DNA of 64,000 nt from Cornus controversa. Lineage: Eukaryota; Streptophyta; Magnoliopsida; Cornales; Cornaceae. Where the stretch lies: positions 106,467,033 to 106,531,032 of the forward strand of contig CM048845.1 in NCBI GenBank assembly GCA_026545225.1, given 5' to 3'. Both the position numbers and the translations under genes were made by a program. Positions 1-11,500 of the stretch are shown in pieces (position 1 is the stretch's first letter; each line of letters begins with the position of its first letter). A model generated the notes under the pieces. That model saw nothing but the letters and a program-made list of their open reading frames with translations. It was not told where the DNA came from and did not search any database.

Positions 1-189
1 TATTGTCCATTTCTTTTTGCTTGACTAAATAGAGGATAAACAAGCAAGAGTATGTTTAATCATTCTTTAGATACCTAGTAAAAAGCATTTGAATCGCTTT
101 CAAGTTGGGCAATGATAGGTTTAAAATCTTCAACTAGTTATTCCTCCTCCGATTCTTCTAAAAGTACATCAAATGATTACAAAAAATAT

Positions 190-2174
190 AATTAAATGCA
201 ACATACACAAATTATATATTAAATAATATTACGTTCGGCATCATTTATCCAATATTGGGTACACGACAATGCTTCTACATTGTTAGGTATGATTGAACTT
301 CGATATTTACTGATAATTTGGCCTCCAATGCTAAACGCCAACTCTGATGCAACAGTTGTGATAGGAATACTCAAAATATCACCTGCCATCAAAGAGAGTT
401 TAGGATATCAAGTTTGGTTTCCTTTCCAGTACCTAAGAACATCTAGATTAGCATTTTGCTTTCGATTAACAATCTATTCTTCCAAATAAACATTCAATTG
501 TGACTTTTCTCTATTTAAACTATTACGCTAACTTACAAAAGTGTCAAATTCCTACATAAATTTTGTATTTAGTATAATAAAAATTATATAATATTCAAAA
601 TAAAAATAAATATAATCCACAATTGATAATTTGACATGAGTTTACTCACATCCATTTCATCTACATCACCAACATTGCTTCCACCAGTATTGTCAGCCTC
701 TAATGAAGAGGGAGTTGCAGAAGAGGAGATACTCACATACTCATTGAAAGCATATACAACTTCTCACGTACTATTCTAACCCTTTCTTGATAAGTCGCTA
801 GATCAAGTTTTGAAAAAGAGAACTCCACAAATTTCAACTTATATAGGGGATCTAATATAATTGCGAAAGACAACACCATGCTATAACACTCCTAATATTT
901 ATCAAACTTCTCTTTCATTTGTCTTGCCATAGAACTTATAGCAGAGTCTCGATTATTCATCTCCTCTCTTATAAGCTTTTCTATTTTTTAGACCCCATGA
1001 AAATACAAATTGGCTGTAGGGTACTGATTTCCTGAGAAAAGAGTAGTGATATCATCAAAAGGTTTCAAAAACCTAGCTATTCTTTCAACCCTATGCCACT
1101 CCTCATCCGATGGACAAGTTTTGGAACTTGTGTCGATCATCTGTAATAGATGAAATACTTGACGAAACATTAACGCACTCTTAAGCATAAGATAAGTGTA
1201 ATTCCACCGAGTTGCCACATCTTGACACCCTTTCTTGCTACATTTCAATTTTAGCTGAATAATGCATTATGTGAATTTGATTTTTCTTCCTTCGAAGCCT
1301 CTTACATATTCACACTTTCACGAATCTTAAAGATGGACTCATCTATTACTTTTAATCCAGCATACAATTAGATTCAGTATGTGAGCACCACAATGCACAT
1401 GAAAAAAATCTCCCTTACATAACAAGCTATTAATAACAGAAAATTGTTTCTTCAAGAAGTTCACCAAACCATCATTGTACAATGCATTGTCCAAAGTAAT
1501 TGAAATTACTTTATTCTCAACTCCCCATTCTTTTAAAAAATAAAGAAATTTTTCTGCCAAGTTCGAACCATGATGCGGAGGGGGCATATGATGAAAATTT
1601 AAATCCTCTTCTTCAATACCCAATTTTGATCTACATAATGAGTTGTGACAGTCAGATATCCATCATTTGTTAATGATGACCACATATCTAAGGTCAAACA
1701 GATCCTCCCAGGGATTAACTCTAACTCAAGTTTGAGCTTCTCTTTCTCTCTCTTATGTATTTTCAGTATATTGAATTTTGCAGTATTCCTTGAAATGGGT
1801 ATTACTTTGGGGTTTAAATAGCTATGGAGATCTCTAATACCTTCATGTTCCACAAATTTAAAAGGTAAATTATGTTTAATAATTGCAAAAGACATTTTCT
1901 CTCGATATATGTTTTGATCAAACTTATAAATAGTTCAAAACTCCCTTTTATTACGGTTAGGACAAATGATGGCATGACGTATCATATTACTAGTGCCACT
2001 TGTTACATCTACAGCATAATTCTTACCGCACTACTTACATTTTGCCCAAAGTTTTTCATTAATAGTAGGAGGCAATTTTGTGAAATCCTCCCACACAGCA
2101 AAAGTAGACCTCCTACTATGATTTGAACTACTAGAAGTTTCTTCCATAACATTTTCATCACTATGTTCCTCCAT
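190..2174 (-). pseudogene. Decayed hAT-superfamily transposase (BED zinc finger / RICESLEEPER type)
   Basis: Reading leftward from a Met at 2174, pieces in several frames follow the order of a plant hAT transposase. A BED-finger-like N-terminus (about 2174-1940) has an in-frame TAG at 2033-2031, between the second and third conserved positions of its CxxC motif. Next is the first catalytic-Asp block (LDMWSSLTNDGYLTVTTHY, within 1599-1895). A frameshifted piece carries the second-Asp block (ISITLDNALYNDG) and an AHILNLIV motif (1339-1623). A further piece has ATRWNYTYLMLKSAL (988-1248). The C-terminal dimerisation block (LSIPITTVASELAFSIGG) lies near 250-400. Stops and frameshifts between blocks make it non-functional. 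The left end of the element is probably outside the window, so its TIRs could not be paired. Family assignment is firm; exact ends are approximate. Confidence 0.88.
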
Positions 2175-3596
2175 TGTGTGCACCTATCACAAGATTATAT
2201 AGTGAGGTATTATTAAAAATTGAGTGGGTACTGCTATTGTTGACTTTAGCAACATAAAGAAATTACATATTTATTTTGGATGGGTAGGATTATAACTTGA
2301 GAAAGTTAAACACAAACCTTTCAAAAATGATCTAGAAAATTGCCTCATAACTTTTAATGACTATTTCATTTTTCTCTCCTTTTAATGCATAAATGATATA
2401 TAAGGACTTAAACCTCTGCCTTTTGTTTTTAAAGGAGAGAAGATAAGTACATGTAAATGGTTGAGTGAAGTGGATAAAAAATTTGGCACTAGTGCCTATC
2501 AACGATAGGTTTAAGGATCAAAGTGAGTTCCAAACAATTCTTTGGATTTCAGAGGACTAGGAAAAAAAATATATAGACACTCATTTTAACTAGATTTCAC
2601 AATTATGAACTCTTTTTACAAACTTAATTACAAGTTCTATTTACAAACACGAGGTAACTCAATAATGAATAAACCAAATGCTACAAGTTTTTTTTTACAA
2701 ACCCAGTTACCTCAACAAATACATCTAATATGCACAAGTACCCCTCCACCACCGCTCTTTGATAAAGTCTATCTTATAGTCAGAAAAATTATAGTCAATG
2801 ACAAGATAGTTAGAAATTTCGTCAAAATAAAAAATGACTAAAAATTTGGTCAGAAGATTATATGAAAATGACATAAAACTCGATAAAAACTTTGCGGAAA
2901 AAATTGGTACAAAAATCATTACACACTATCGAAAATCTAAGTGAGGTAAAGTAGATATCAAAGATAGTGAGATAGTGATGAGCTTTATTGTCAATTGTCA
3001 AATTCTGGACAAAACTCACAGATATAAGCTCATGTAAATAGAGACACAAACAAATATTATATACATCACCAGCCCTATTCAACATAAACTCTTATCATCA
3101 AGAATTCAGCTCATGACACGGATACAAATTATAAACATCAGGATCAATAATTTAGAATAAAAGTTTGTTTAATCAACTAAAAATAAAACCCAATTTAACA
3201 TCTTATATATGAACATCAAAGTGTATAAATAAGTTTAATCAAGTGAATAAGAGAATCAATTGCATAAACTAAATAAAACCCAGTTTAACATATTATACAT
3301 CAACTTCGGCCAATGAGTAAATAAATTCAAAGTTTTAGGGAACAAGAAGATAATATTTATATTGAAATTTAAACAAAACCCATATAATCAAAAGCAAGTG
3401 AAATCGAAACTTTATTTACCAAAAACAAAAGAAGTGAAATTGAAACTCAACTGTAAGTCAATCAATCAGTTGAGTTACTCAAACTCGTTCTCCTTCGATC
3501 TCCGCAATGAACTCGACTTTGAACGACAGATTGGCCCGTGACAAACCCTAAATTGAAAAAAGAGAGGCAAGATAGAACTTGACCTAGAATGGTAGA
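2175..3596. other. AT-rich intergenic stretch, no gene recognised
   Basis: Low-complexity AT-rich DNA between the hAT remnant and the solo LTR. Short ORFs occur on both strands, but none shows a recognisable motif or splice-consistent coding pattern. It may include the upstream end of the hAT element. Confidence 0.5.
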
Positions 3597-3601
3597 TCAG
3601 C

Positions 3602-3850
3602 TGTAGTAACCCTCGTGGACGGGTGTGAGTGGGCGGGTACAAAGACAGACACTGGGCTGAGCTACCACACTGACAGGGTACAGGGTGCTTAATCCCACAT
3701 CGCCTGGGTGTGGAAAAGGGGATGTGCTTATATGTAGTATGTTCTCTTCAAATGGTATGAGGCCTTTTGGGGTAAACCCAAGAGCAAAACCGTGCGGGCT
3801 CAGGCCCAAAGCGGACAATATCATACCATGTGTTGGAGCGGGGTATTACA
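3602..3850. mobile_element. TRIM-type solo LTR with 5-bp target-site duplication
   Basis: The 249-bp element begins TGTAGTAACCC and ends GGGTATTACA; the two ends are imperfect inverted repeats in TG...CA format. It is flanked by a perfect 5-bp duplication, TCAGC (3597-3601 and 3851-3855). The body contains short blocks typical of a widespread plant small-LTR family (TCCCACATCG, GGCCCAAAGCGGACAATATC). No internal region or second LTR follows, so it is a solo LTR, presumably formed by LTR-LTR recombination. An open frame inside it on the minus strand is coincidental. Confidence 0.85.
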
Positions 3851-4142
3851 TCAGCTAGGGGAAGACCCTAAGTGGAAGAGACAGAGAGAAGGGATGCACA
3901 AAGACGGAGGACAAGGGGAAACCCTAAATTGAGGAGAGAGAGAGGGTCGGCTAAGTGAGTAGCAACGCGATATGTTGCTTACAATGCTAGCGAGTAAAAT
4001 ATGGGTTGGATATGACATATCCAACCCGTTTTGACCCACAAAATATTAGGTTTTATTTTATTCAACCCGTTTTTGACCCGTAATAAAAAATTAACCACCC
4101 AAATCCATTTATAACCGGTCGGGTCTAAGTGGGTTGGCAGAT

Positions 4143-4427
4143 TAGAACCCATTTTACCAAGCCTATTGCCAAGGATAAAGCAAATGGTGTCATCTCCGGT
4201 GGTGACGACAATAGACTAAGAAAGTTCTACCAACGATCGGTTGACTCTGATACCATGTAAGAAGTATAAAAAAATTGTATATTGCATTGATTTATTTATT
4301 AACAATATATAGAGGCCTATTTATAAGCACATAATCTTGGAGACTAAGTAAACTCATGAAACAAGAAAATCTAGTCTTAGATGGTTTTAAAAAGGGTATA
4401 ATGGTATACGTATATGCTAACTATAAT
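4143..4427 (-). mobile_element. Copia LTR fragment with tRNA-Met primer-binding site, minus orientation
   Basis: GACTCTGATACCA at 4243-4255 is the reverse complement of the initiator-Met primer-binding site TGGTATCAGAGTC. It directly abuts TGTAAGAAG at 4256, which would be the inverted end (...CTTCTTACA) of a 5' LTR read on the minus strand. The sequence to the right is AT-rich and contains a TATA-like region, as LTR promoters do. The outer end of this LTR is not defined and seems to be cut off near 4427, where a plus-strand LTR fragment begins. Confidence 0.65.
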
Positions 4428-4655
4428 ATACACTATAGTAAAAAAATTTTGAAAAGTGTTTTCAAACTATTGAGTTTGAGTGTGAGTTTTATACTCTGAG
4501 TCGATCGGACGGAGATGAATACACGGATTCATTAAGTGAAATGCAACATTCATGAACATACGAATTTCATATCTAGGCTTAGTTAAATCCTGAATATTGT
4601 GCTACCATTTGTTTTCCGTTTGCATGTGGGAGAGGTTTCAACTATCTTCAAATTG
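4428..4655 (+). mobile_element. Truncated 5' LTR of a Copia element
   Basis: This stretch is clearly similar, with small indels, to 6895-7160 in the downstream LTR. Shared blocks include ATATACACT, TTCAAACTATTGAGTTTGAG, GGAGATGAATAC and TTTCAACTATCTT. Similarity stops abruptly near 4655. The left part of the LTR is missing. Confidence 0.7.
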
Positions 4656-5479
4656 TTAGAACCCGAGATCGATCATTAAATATAGTTGCTTCTCATAATT
4701 TGTTGTGTGATAGTGCAAATGATGCTCTGTATTCTTAACCACATGTTGAGACTTTTGTTAAAAAAACTTCATTGCAAGTTCAGTTGATCATATCCCATAT
4801 ATATGAATAAAGCCAATGATTAACAATAAATATCACAAATTGGACAGAAGATAAATATTTTTGTTTAAATAATATTCTTAGTGATATGGTGGTCGTAGTC
4901 AATGAAACTTTTATTATTGATTATAATATGGATTGGTGGATCAAATTGGGCATCTTACCTTATTGAAAGTGAGTGTAATTCTTTCAATACTTATGCTTTA
5001 GTGGGCGTATCTTATAACCCAATATTCTAAGTTAACACATACAAGGACAATTGAATGAAAAAACACATCCGATAAGCTAAGTATTCTGAAGGATGAACAT
5101 TAAATTCCTAATATTCATATGAATATGGTCTATAGCTCACTTCTTTCAAAGTGTGGCTTCAAAATTATTTTTGAAGTGATCGTAAGATTCTTTTAAAATG
5201 GTATGTTCCTTGAAAGAGCTATTCCATTAAACGTATGTCTAAATTTGTGAGATAATTTATATTTGTATTGCCAAATCCCTAAATTAATGGCATGACTTGG
5301 TCCTATATGGATCAATGCATTATATGTAACATATAAAAGTTTACTGGTATTTCACATCTGTTGAAAGAAAATTAATTTATTAGAGGTGATTCGTATTGAT
5401 ACTTTTAAAATAGACTAAAAGTATTCTGATGGGAAATGTTACCTCATCACTTTATTGATGATCATTTCAAAATGCTTAT

Positions 5480-6040
5480 GTTTATTTATTGAGAGCTTAA
5501 GGCTTATATTAGACATACATTGCAATTAAAAGTTACAGTGATGCTAGCTACAAGGAACTCTGTTAAAGAAGACTTCTTCTATGTGACTGCCTGGCAGCGA
5601 TTTTATGAAGATCGAAGAGACAAACATGTATAACTCATTATTCTATGGAAAGGAAGTTGAGTGGTTGAAAAACTTATTAGAGGATATTTTAATATGGAGC
5701 AAGCCAATACCGCCCTTAACGGTATATTGTGACAATAAGACTGCAATGTTTTAGTTAAAATATAGACAGGTGCGATTGAAGCATAATCATGTGAGAATGA
5801 TCTTGTTTGATGGAATTATTTTTACTCACTATGTGAAGTCCAAATCAACTTTGGCAGACCCATTGTCGAAAAGCTTGGGTAGGGACCCAGTGTCAGAGAC
5901 ATCGAAAGAGATGGAACTAAAACATGTAATAAGTTGTAATGTTATGGAAACCAACCCAGTGATATTTCTTATGCATTCGATGGGAAGAACAAGTAACATA
6001 ACAACTTGTGTGACCTTATCAATGTTATTTTCTCTATGAT
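5480..6040 (+). pseudogene. Copia retrotransposon RNase H remnant
   Basis: Degenerate translation matches the end of a Ty1/copia polyprotein. It has a dipeptide-rich acidic stretch (5640-5760: ESEW-like KEVEWLKNLLEDI), then a CDNKTA-like segment, then an RLKHNHVRMILFDGII segment followed by HYVKSKSTLADPLSKSL at about 5770-5880. The last segment corresponds to the conserved 'H..R......I....V.......AD..TK' region near the end of Copia RNase H. Stops and frameshifts (for example a TAG near 5753) show decay. It lies between the two LTR fragments in the expected orientation. Confidence 0.82.
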
Positions 6041-6673
6041 GTGTGAATGTTATTTTCTCTATGATGTGTGCTCGATCCTGGATGTGAAGAAGTTGAGACT
6101 TGGGCCTCTTAATGAATTTATAAATCATTTTTCGATTGGAGTGTACAGGACCACTCTTGACTGATTCACTGAATAATCTTGTAATGTAGAGGTTGAGACT
6201 TGGTCTCTTAATAAGTCATAACCGATATTCGATTGGAGTGTGCAAAATCATTATTGATGGAATTCAATGACTAATCTTGCAATAAGGATGATGATATTAA
6301 GTTCTCTTAACGAGTCCATAATGGGTCTTTGGCTGGAGTGTGCAAGATCACTCTTGATGGACACACCGATTTGAGTGTGGGAATGAGACTGCTTCTATTG
6401 GATCTAGACATGCTTGATTTTTAATGACACGGAAAGATAGATTCCGGACACATGGCCGAAATGTTTTAGGCTTTAGTATTTCATCTCCGAACAGAAGTGT
6501 GTGTGTAGTATTTCTCATTCATCAACACAGTTCTTGGTTCAAGACTTAGTTCACCAAGTTCCTATATGAAATTAAGGGTACTTACACTAAGTAATAGTTC
6601 AAGTCTAAAAGATACCATTATTGATGCAGATGATTGTATCGATCAATAAATTTTTTTTAAACAAGTGGGAGAT

Positions 6674-7258
6674 TGTTGGAGTTATGTTTCAAATTAATTA
6701 ACTACTGAATTAATGAAGTTAAACCCCATTTTTATAAATGAAATTTTATGGAGGATAAATGAAGTTTTAATGAATCTTGTACATAATGTATTAATTTAGT
6801 TGAATTAATATGTTATTTATGTACAAAATTCATTAAGCTCATCAAATATGAAGTATTCTATATACTAATATAAATAGAAGGCCTCTGAAACTTACAATAT
6901 ACACTCTGGTAAAAACTCAATAAGTATTTTGTGAGAAAGAAAATTTTGTGAGAACTTTCTGAAAAGTATTTTCAAACTATTGAGTTTGAGTGTGAGTTTT
7001 ATATATACTTTGAGTTGATCGGATGGAGATGAATACATGAAGAGAAGTGCAACATTCATGAATATAGGAATTTCATATATGAGATTAGTCGAATCCCGGA
7101 GATAATGCTGCCACTTGTCTTCCGTTTACACGTGGAAGATGTTTCAACTATCTTTTAAGAAGCGATGATGCACCTTTAAGCCTCAATAAACACTATTACA
7201 ATAGTTTTGTTTTAACAATTTAAAGATATTTTATTTTTAATGATCTCGGATTCTAACA
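6674..7258 (+). mobile_element. 3' LTR of the Copia element, with polypurine tract
   Basis: A Copia-type polypurine tract (AAGTGGGAGA, about 6663-6672) directly precedes TGTTGGAG at 6674, the usual start of a 3' LTR. A plausible end is TTCTAACA at 7258, giving a 585-bp LTR with ends TGTTGGA/TCTAACA. The central part repeats the 4428-4655 segment. The right boundary is inferred from the TG...CA rule; no target-site duplication was verified. Confidence 0.72.
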
Positions 7259-7783
7259 AATAGAAGACCTGACATGAAATTGAAGAGCTTGTCCTTTTCA
7301 GACATATTAAGGAAAATGTATCCATCAAACAATTTATGGGTTTAAAGAGGATCTTACTAGTAAGGGCACTTTAAATCAAGAAGCGAGAAAAGTTTTATTG
7401 CAACGTTTGGTTGCATAGAATTAATGTTTTAAAATTAGAATCAGAGAAAATTTACAAATAAAGTAACATAGAGTTGTAGGTATTGGGCTTATTTAATTGC
7501 ACGATGAAGACAACATTTTCCTTCCTCATGCAATTACTTGATGAAACTAGACAAGAGAATCATGGGTGCCTCGCTTGAGCATGGGCTTATTGCCAGGTTT
7601 ATTGATTAAAATGGTGATTGTGGTGGCGTCTATGAGTTTGCTAATAGTTCCTGATACCCATGCCATTTAATTTGTTTTGATCATTTAACTTCAATCAGAG
7701 TGATGCTTTCATTTAGCAGTCCCTTGTAATTAAGTACGATTTTTTGACCTGCCCAGTGCAATAGTTTGATAATCATTTTCGGT

Positions 7784-7959
7784 AAGGATAATGCTACTCA
7801 GGCAGAATTGTTAAGCAGAATTCATAGGTGGAAACTTTTACATCCATTAGATGTATGTGGTGAGTGTATGTGGTGGGACCTACCACATGTATCAAATGGA
7901 TGTAAAACTTTTTGCTTATGAATTCTGCCTAACAATTCTACCTGAGTAACATTATCCTT
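7784..7959. mobile_element. Palindromic MITE (copy 1)
   Basis: The 176-bp sequence folds back almost end to end: the left arm starts AAGGATAATGCTACTCAGG and the right arm ends GAGTAACATTATCCTT. A related element lies at 56493-56651. The internal block, AGAATTC...TTTACATCCATT, is present in both arms. No convincing target-site duplication is seen here, though the second copy has one. Confidence 0.8.
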
Positions 7960-8581
7960 TTGTTAAATATCAAAGATTAGATTCGTTCATGTGAATCCCA
8001 CCCTAATTCTGCGGTGAAAAAAAAAAGTCAAAAAATTTAGTTGCTATCGAGTTACACTAATAATATTCAGTGAAAAAAAAAAGTTTTTTCCGAAGTTAAA
8101 AGTCAAAATTTTGAGTTGCTATCCAGCAACTTTATAGCTTTTCATTTGCATTAAAGAATCCAAAACAACAAAATTTTGGCATATAGATAAAATTAAGAGC
8201 AGAATAAAACAAGGAATGGCGAAATTTCCTACTCAATTTTTAAAGTAGAATGAGAATACCTTTATCTTTTAGCGATAAATAAGAGATAAAAGTATTAAGG
8301 ACATTTTTGTTATTTATATTATTAAAAAAAAAAGAAAAAATGCAGAATTCTCCCAACAACAACATGTTGACAAGGAAGGTAGGGGTGGCGTTGACTCGCT
8401 TTCCTCTTCATCGATCCATTTTCTCAGCTGTTTATATTTTACTTTTTATAATAAAAAAAAGAAAAATTTAGGAATCAGTTGTTTATAGCAAAAATCTGAA
8501 GAATGAAGGAGGAATAGATACTGGCCGATCATCGATCTAACAAACAAACTTAAACAGTTTGATCAAGATTTCGTATCGTCA
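7960..8581. other. Upstream region of the GOLD-domain gene
   Basis: AT-rich sequence with A-runs, directly upstream of the plus-strand gene. It should contain its promoter and 5' untranslated region. TATA-like stretches occur near 8432-8450, but no transcription start can be fixed from sequence alone. Confidence 0.4.
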
Positions 8582-11500
8582 ATGGCTTCCACGGAGGGTT
8601 TGGTGCCCATAACGAGGGCATTTCTTTGTTCTTATTACGACAAATACCCATTTGTTCCTCTCTCCGATGACTTCTCTCGTCTTTCGTCTGAGATTCGCTC
8701 CATGGCCGCCGATTTGCACAAGGATTTTCCCCTCACTGAAGGTGAATTTTTCTTTTCTCGATCCACACACATATGTATTTTTTGTATATAATAAGTATAT
8801 GAAGAGATGGCTATAGGTTTTAACTACTTGTTGCTGCAAAGAAAATACAAATCTTGGTTGAGGAAGCTTAAATCTTCAGATCAATTTTATTGAGTAGAAA
8901 GGAATAGAGTAGTTGCTTTTAGCAAAGAAATTAAAGTTTGCACACACACATATTGGGGAAGAAACTGCTATTAACCAAACTCCGAAAATTAATATATACA
9001 TGTTGGAGAAGGAGAATCGCCGAGGTTTGTGAAGAAGTTGAAATAACATCTCTTCAATTTTAATATAATTCCTGAAAAGTAATGTAAATTCTAAGAAGGG
9101 TATACAGCAGGACTTATAGATAGAAGCTGAATTACAAGTTCAATGGTGGTAACCCTATGAGTACTAGAACCTTTGTAATGATGGGGAGAAGGGTTTGTAG
9201 AAGTGCTTTTGACCAGGGGCGGAGACAGGATTTCATTTTAGGGGGGACACAATGTACTTGATAAAAAAAAACATCTCATTTTAGAGGGGGACACAATGTA
9301 CTTGATAAAAAAAAACATCTAACACGACAAGTATAGATTGTTCAAATCAAAAGGCAAACAAGAAAAAAAAAATCATTGCAAACTAATATGCTAATCAAGG
9401 GCGAGTTATTAAGGCATTTTAGGGGGGGCATTATGTAAAATTTCTCATATATATATGTAAATAAAAAAAAGTATATGTATATGTATATATATAGTGGATG
9501 GGGCAGGGGAGGGCATGTGCCACAACACCCCCTGAAAATAGTCGGTATGGTTTGTTGGAGGTCCTTTTCTTGCAATTCACCTCTATTTAAGTCAGGAAAC
9601 GTAGTCAAATGGCTTGTCAAAGGTGATTTTTGTAGCTAATATAGCCAGGGTTTCATCTCTTTGCTTGAACAGTGAAACCAATTAGTTGAAGAGAGGATTT
9701 TAAAACCTAATCCCTTGTAATTTTTTGCTTTTAAATAATTAGAGTTGTAATTTTACCCTTACTTTCTTATTACTTCAAATTTTGCTCGCTAATTATATTT
9801 CTCCTTTCAATTTCCCACTTTTTTTACATATTGTTATTTATTTATTTTTTCTTGCCATTTTTTTTATATTTATATATGTTCCCACGGTCCCACACTAAAT
9901 TTATCTTTTGTCGTACCCCAAATCTTGGGGATTATAAGAATCCGATACTTTGATGCACAACCATTCGGGCCATTCCCGACAATCGTACATTAGTCCATGT
10001 AATAGTTTTTATGATTTTTGAGAAAGTTCTAGTTGGTTGAGAATTGAGATAGTGAGGTAGGTTACAACATTTCACACTTACCAAACTTTCGGCAACACAA
10101 GCATCACCTTGATTGGATTTTGTAAAGAAACGTTTTATGATGCACACTGAAATGCACCACCAATATTTTATTTGGGTATCATTCCTATTTTTATGTGATA
10201 ATTGCTTGGACTGATGAGCGTGAGGTCACTGCTTCGAGTATGAGAATAGCCACTTTGGTAATGATATTGCAAAGGTTAAGTCTGTCTTTAGTCTTCTCCT
10301 TCCAGCTATTAGGCCGGACATACACTGGGGGATGCTCATATTTTTATGCACTTCTACATTGTTATCATTGGAAAGGCCATAACCCAATAATGGTCTCGTC
10401 AATCTTAGAAGTGTATTGAGTATGACCTTTTCTCTAGTGTTATTTGCATATGCTGGCCGCCCTCAAATGAAAGCTTACGTGAACTTAAGAAAAGATGTGG
10501 TGCATGATAGAAAAGAATGGAAAAGGTGAATTCATGTGGCCATATGGGACAAAGGCAAGGATGATGATGATGGCCACCTTCAAATTCAAATTGATGTTCT
10601 CACGCATTATAGCATGGGTTTTTACTGTTGCACCAAGTAATGGCCCCCTATATTGTCATTATTAACTGCACCAAAATAGCTAGTATCATAATTTTACTGG
10701 AAAGCATCATAACAACACTTTTAGCTACCATTAATTATTGCAATGAATTGTTATACTTGACAACTTTTTATTTGGAATCAATTTTATTCTAGGAGAAAGA
10801 CTACTCTTACAGGAAGTGGAATGCCAGCCTCCTCATAAAATTGATGAGAACATGTGGAAGAACAGAGAACAAATTGAAGAAATTCTGTTCTTACTGGAAA
10901 GCTCTCATTGGCCAAAAGTGGTGAGATATATAGATGCCTATGTTTTTCATTTTTACCCCCAAAAAACTTTTAATATTTTGTTACAAAGATAATAAATTAT
11001 TTTTTGCTGTGGAAGTTGTGACATGAGATATTCACACTTTTTACTTGTTCCATCAGTTACCTTTGTTAATAATTTTGATGACGTCAGTCACAATTTAAAT
11101 TGAAGTGCTTCAGAAACATGCAATTTTGTGAACATTAAGCTTTGCATTTGTCTTGTGAATGCAGCTGCAACAACATTCATCCAATGAAGATGCTGAACTT
11201 GCTTCTACGCTCAGGCAGCTAAAAGATAAACTTCAGAACACTCTAAAGGTTTTGGAGTCTTTCCAATCTAGGAATTCAGAGTATATATTTAACACAGGTT
11301 GGTTCTTACGCATGCTTAGAAACTTCTTGGAGATCTTGTCCTTTTGTTTATAATGCATATGAGTTCATTTTGCATCTATTAGTCCATTGAACAATTATGC
11401 AATACTTTTCCTCTTCTGTTATCCAAGCCATTAATGTCAACCGAGTTAATTTATCCATTTTAATCCTAAGGTCTAGTCAATCAAACTTACCTTGTCCTAA

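Noticed and set aside
3597..3824. A 75-codon minus-strand ORF without stops
   Set aside because: It lies within the solo LTR; the open frame is chance in a less AT-rich element.
9224..9535. Possible hAT element starting CAGGGGCGGAG
   Set aside because: The right side has only CCCCCTG as inverted partner and no 8-bp duplication; too weak to call.
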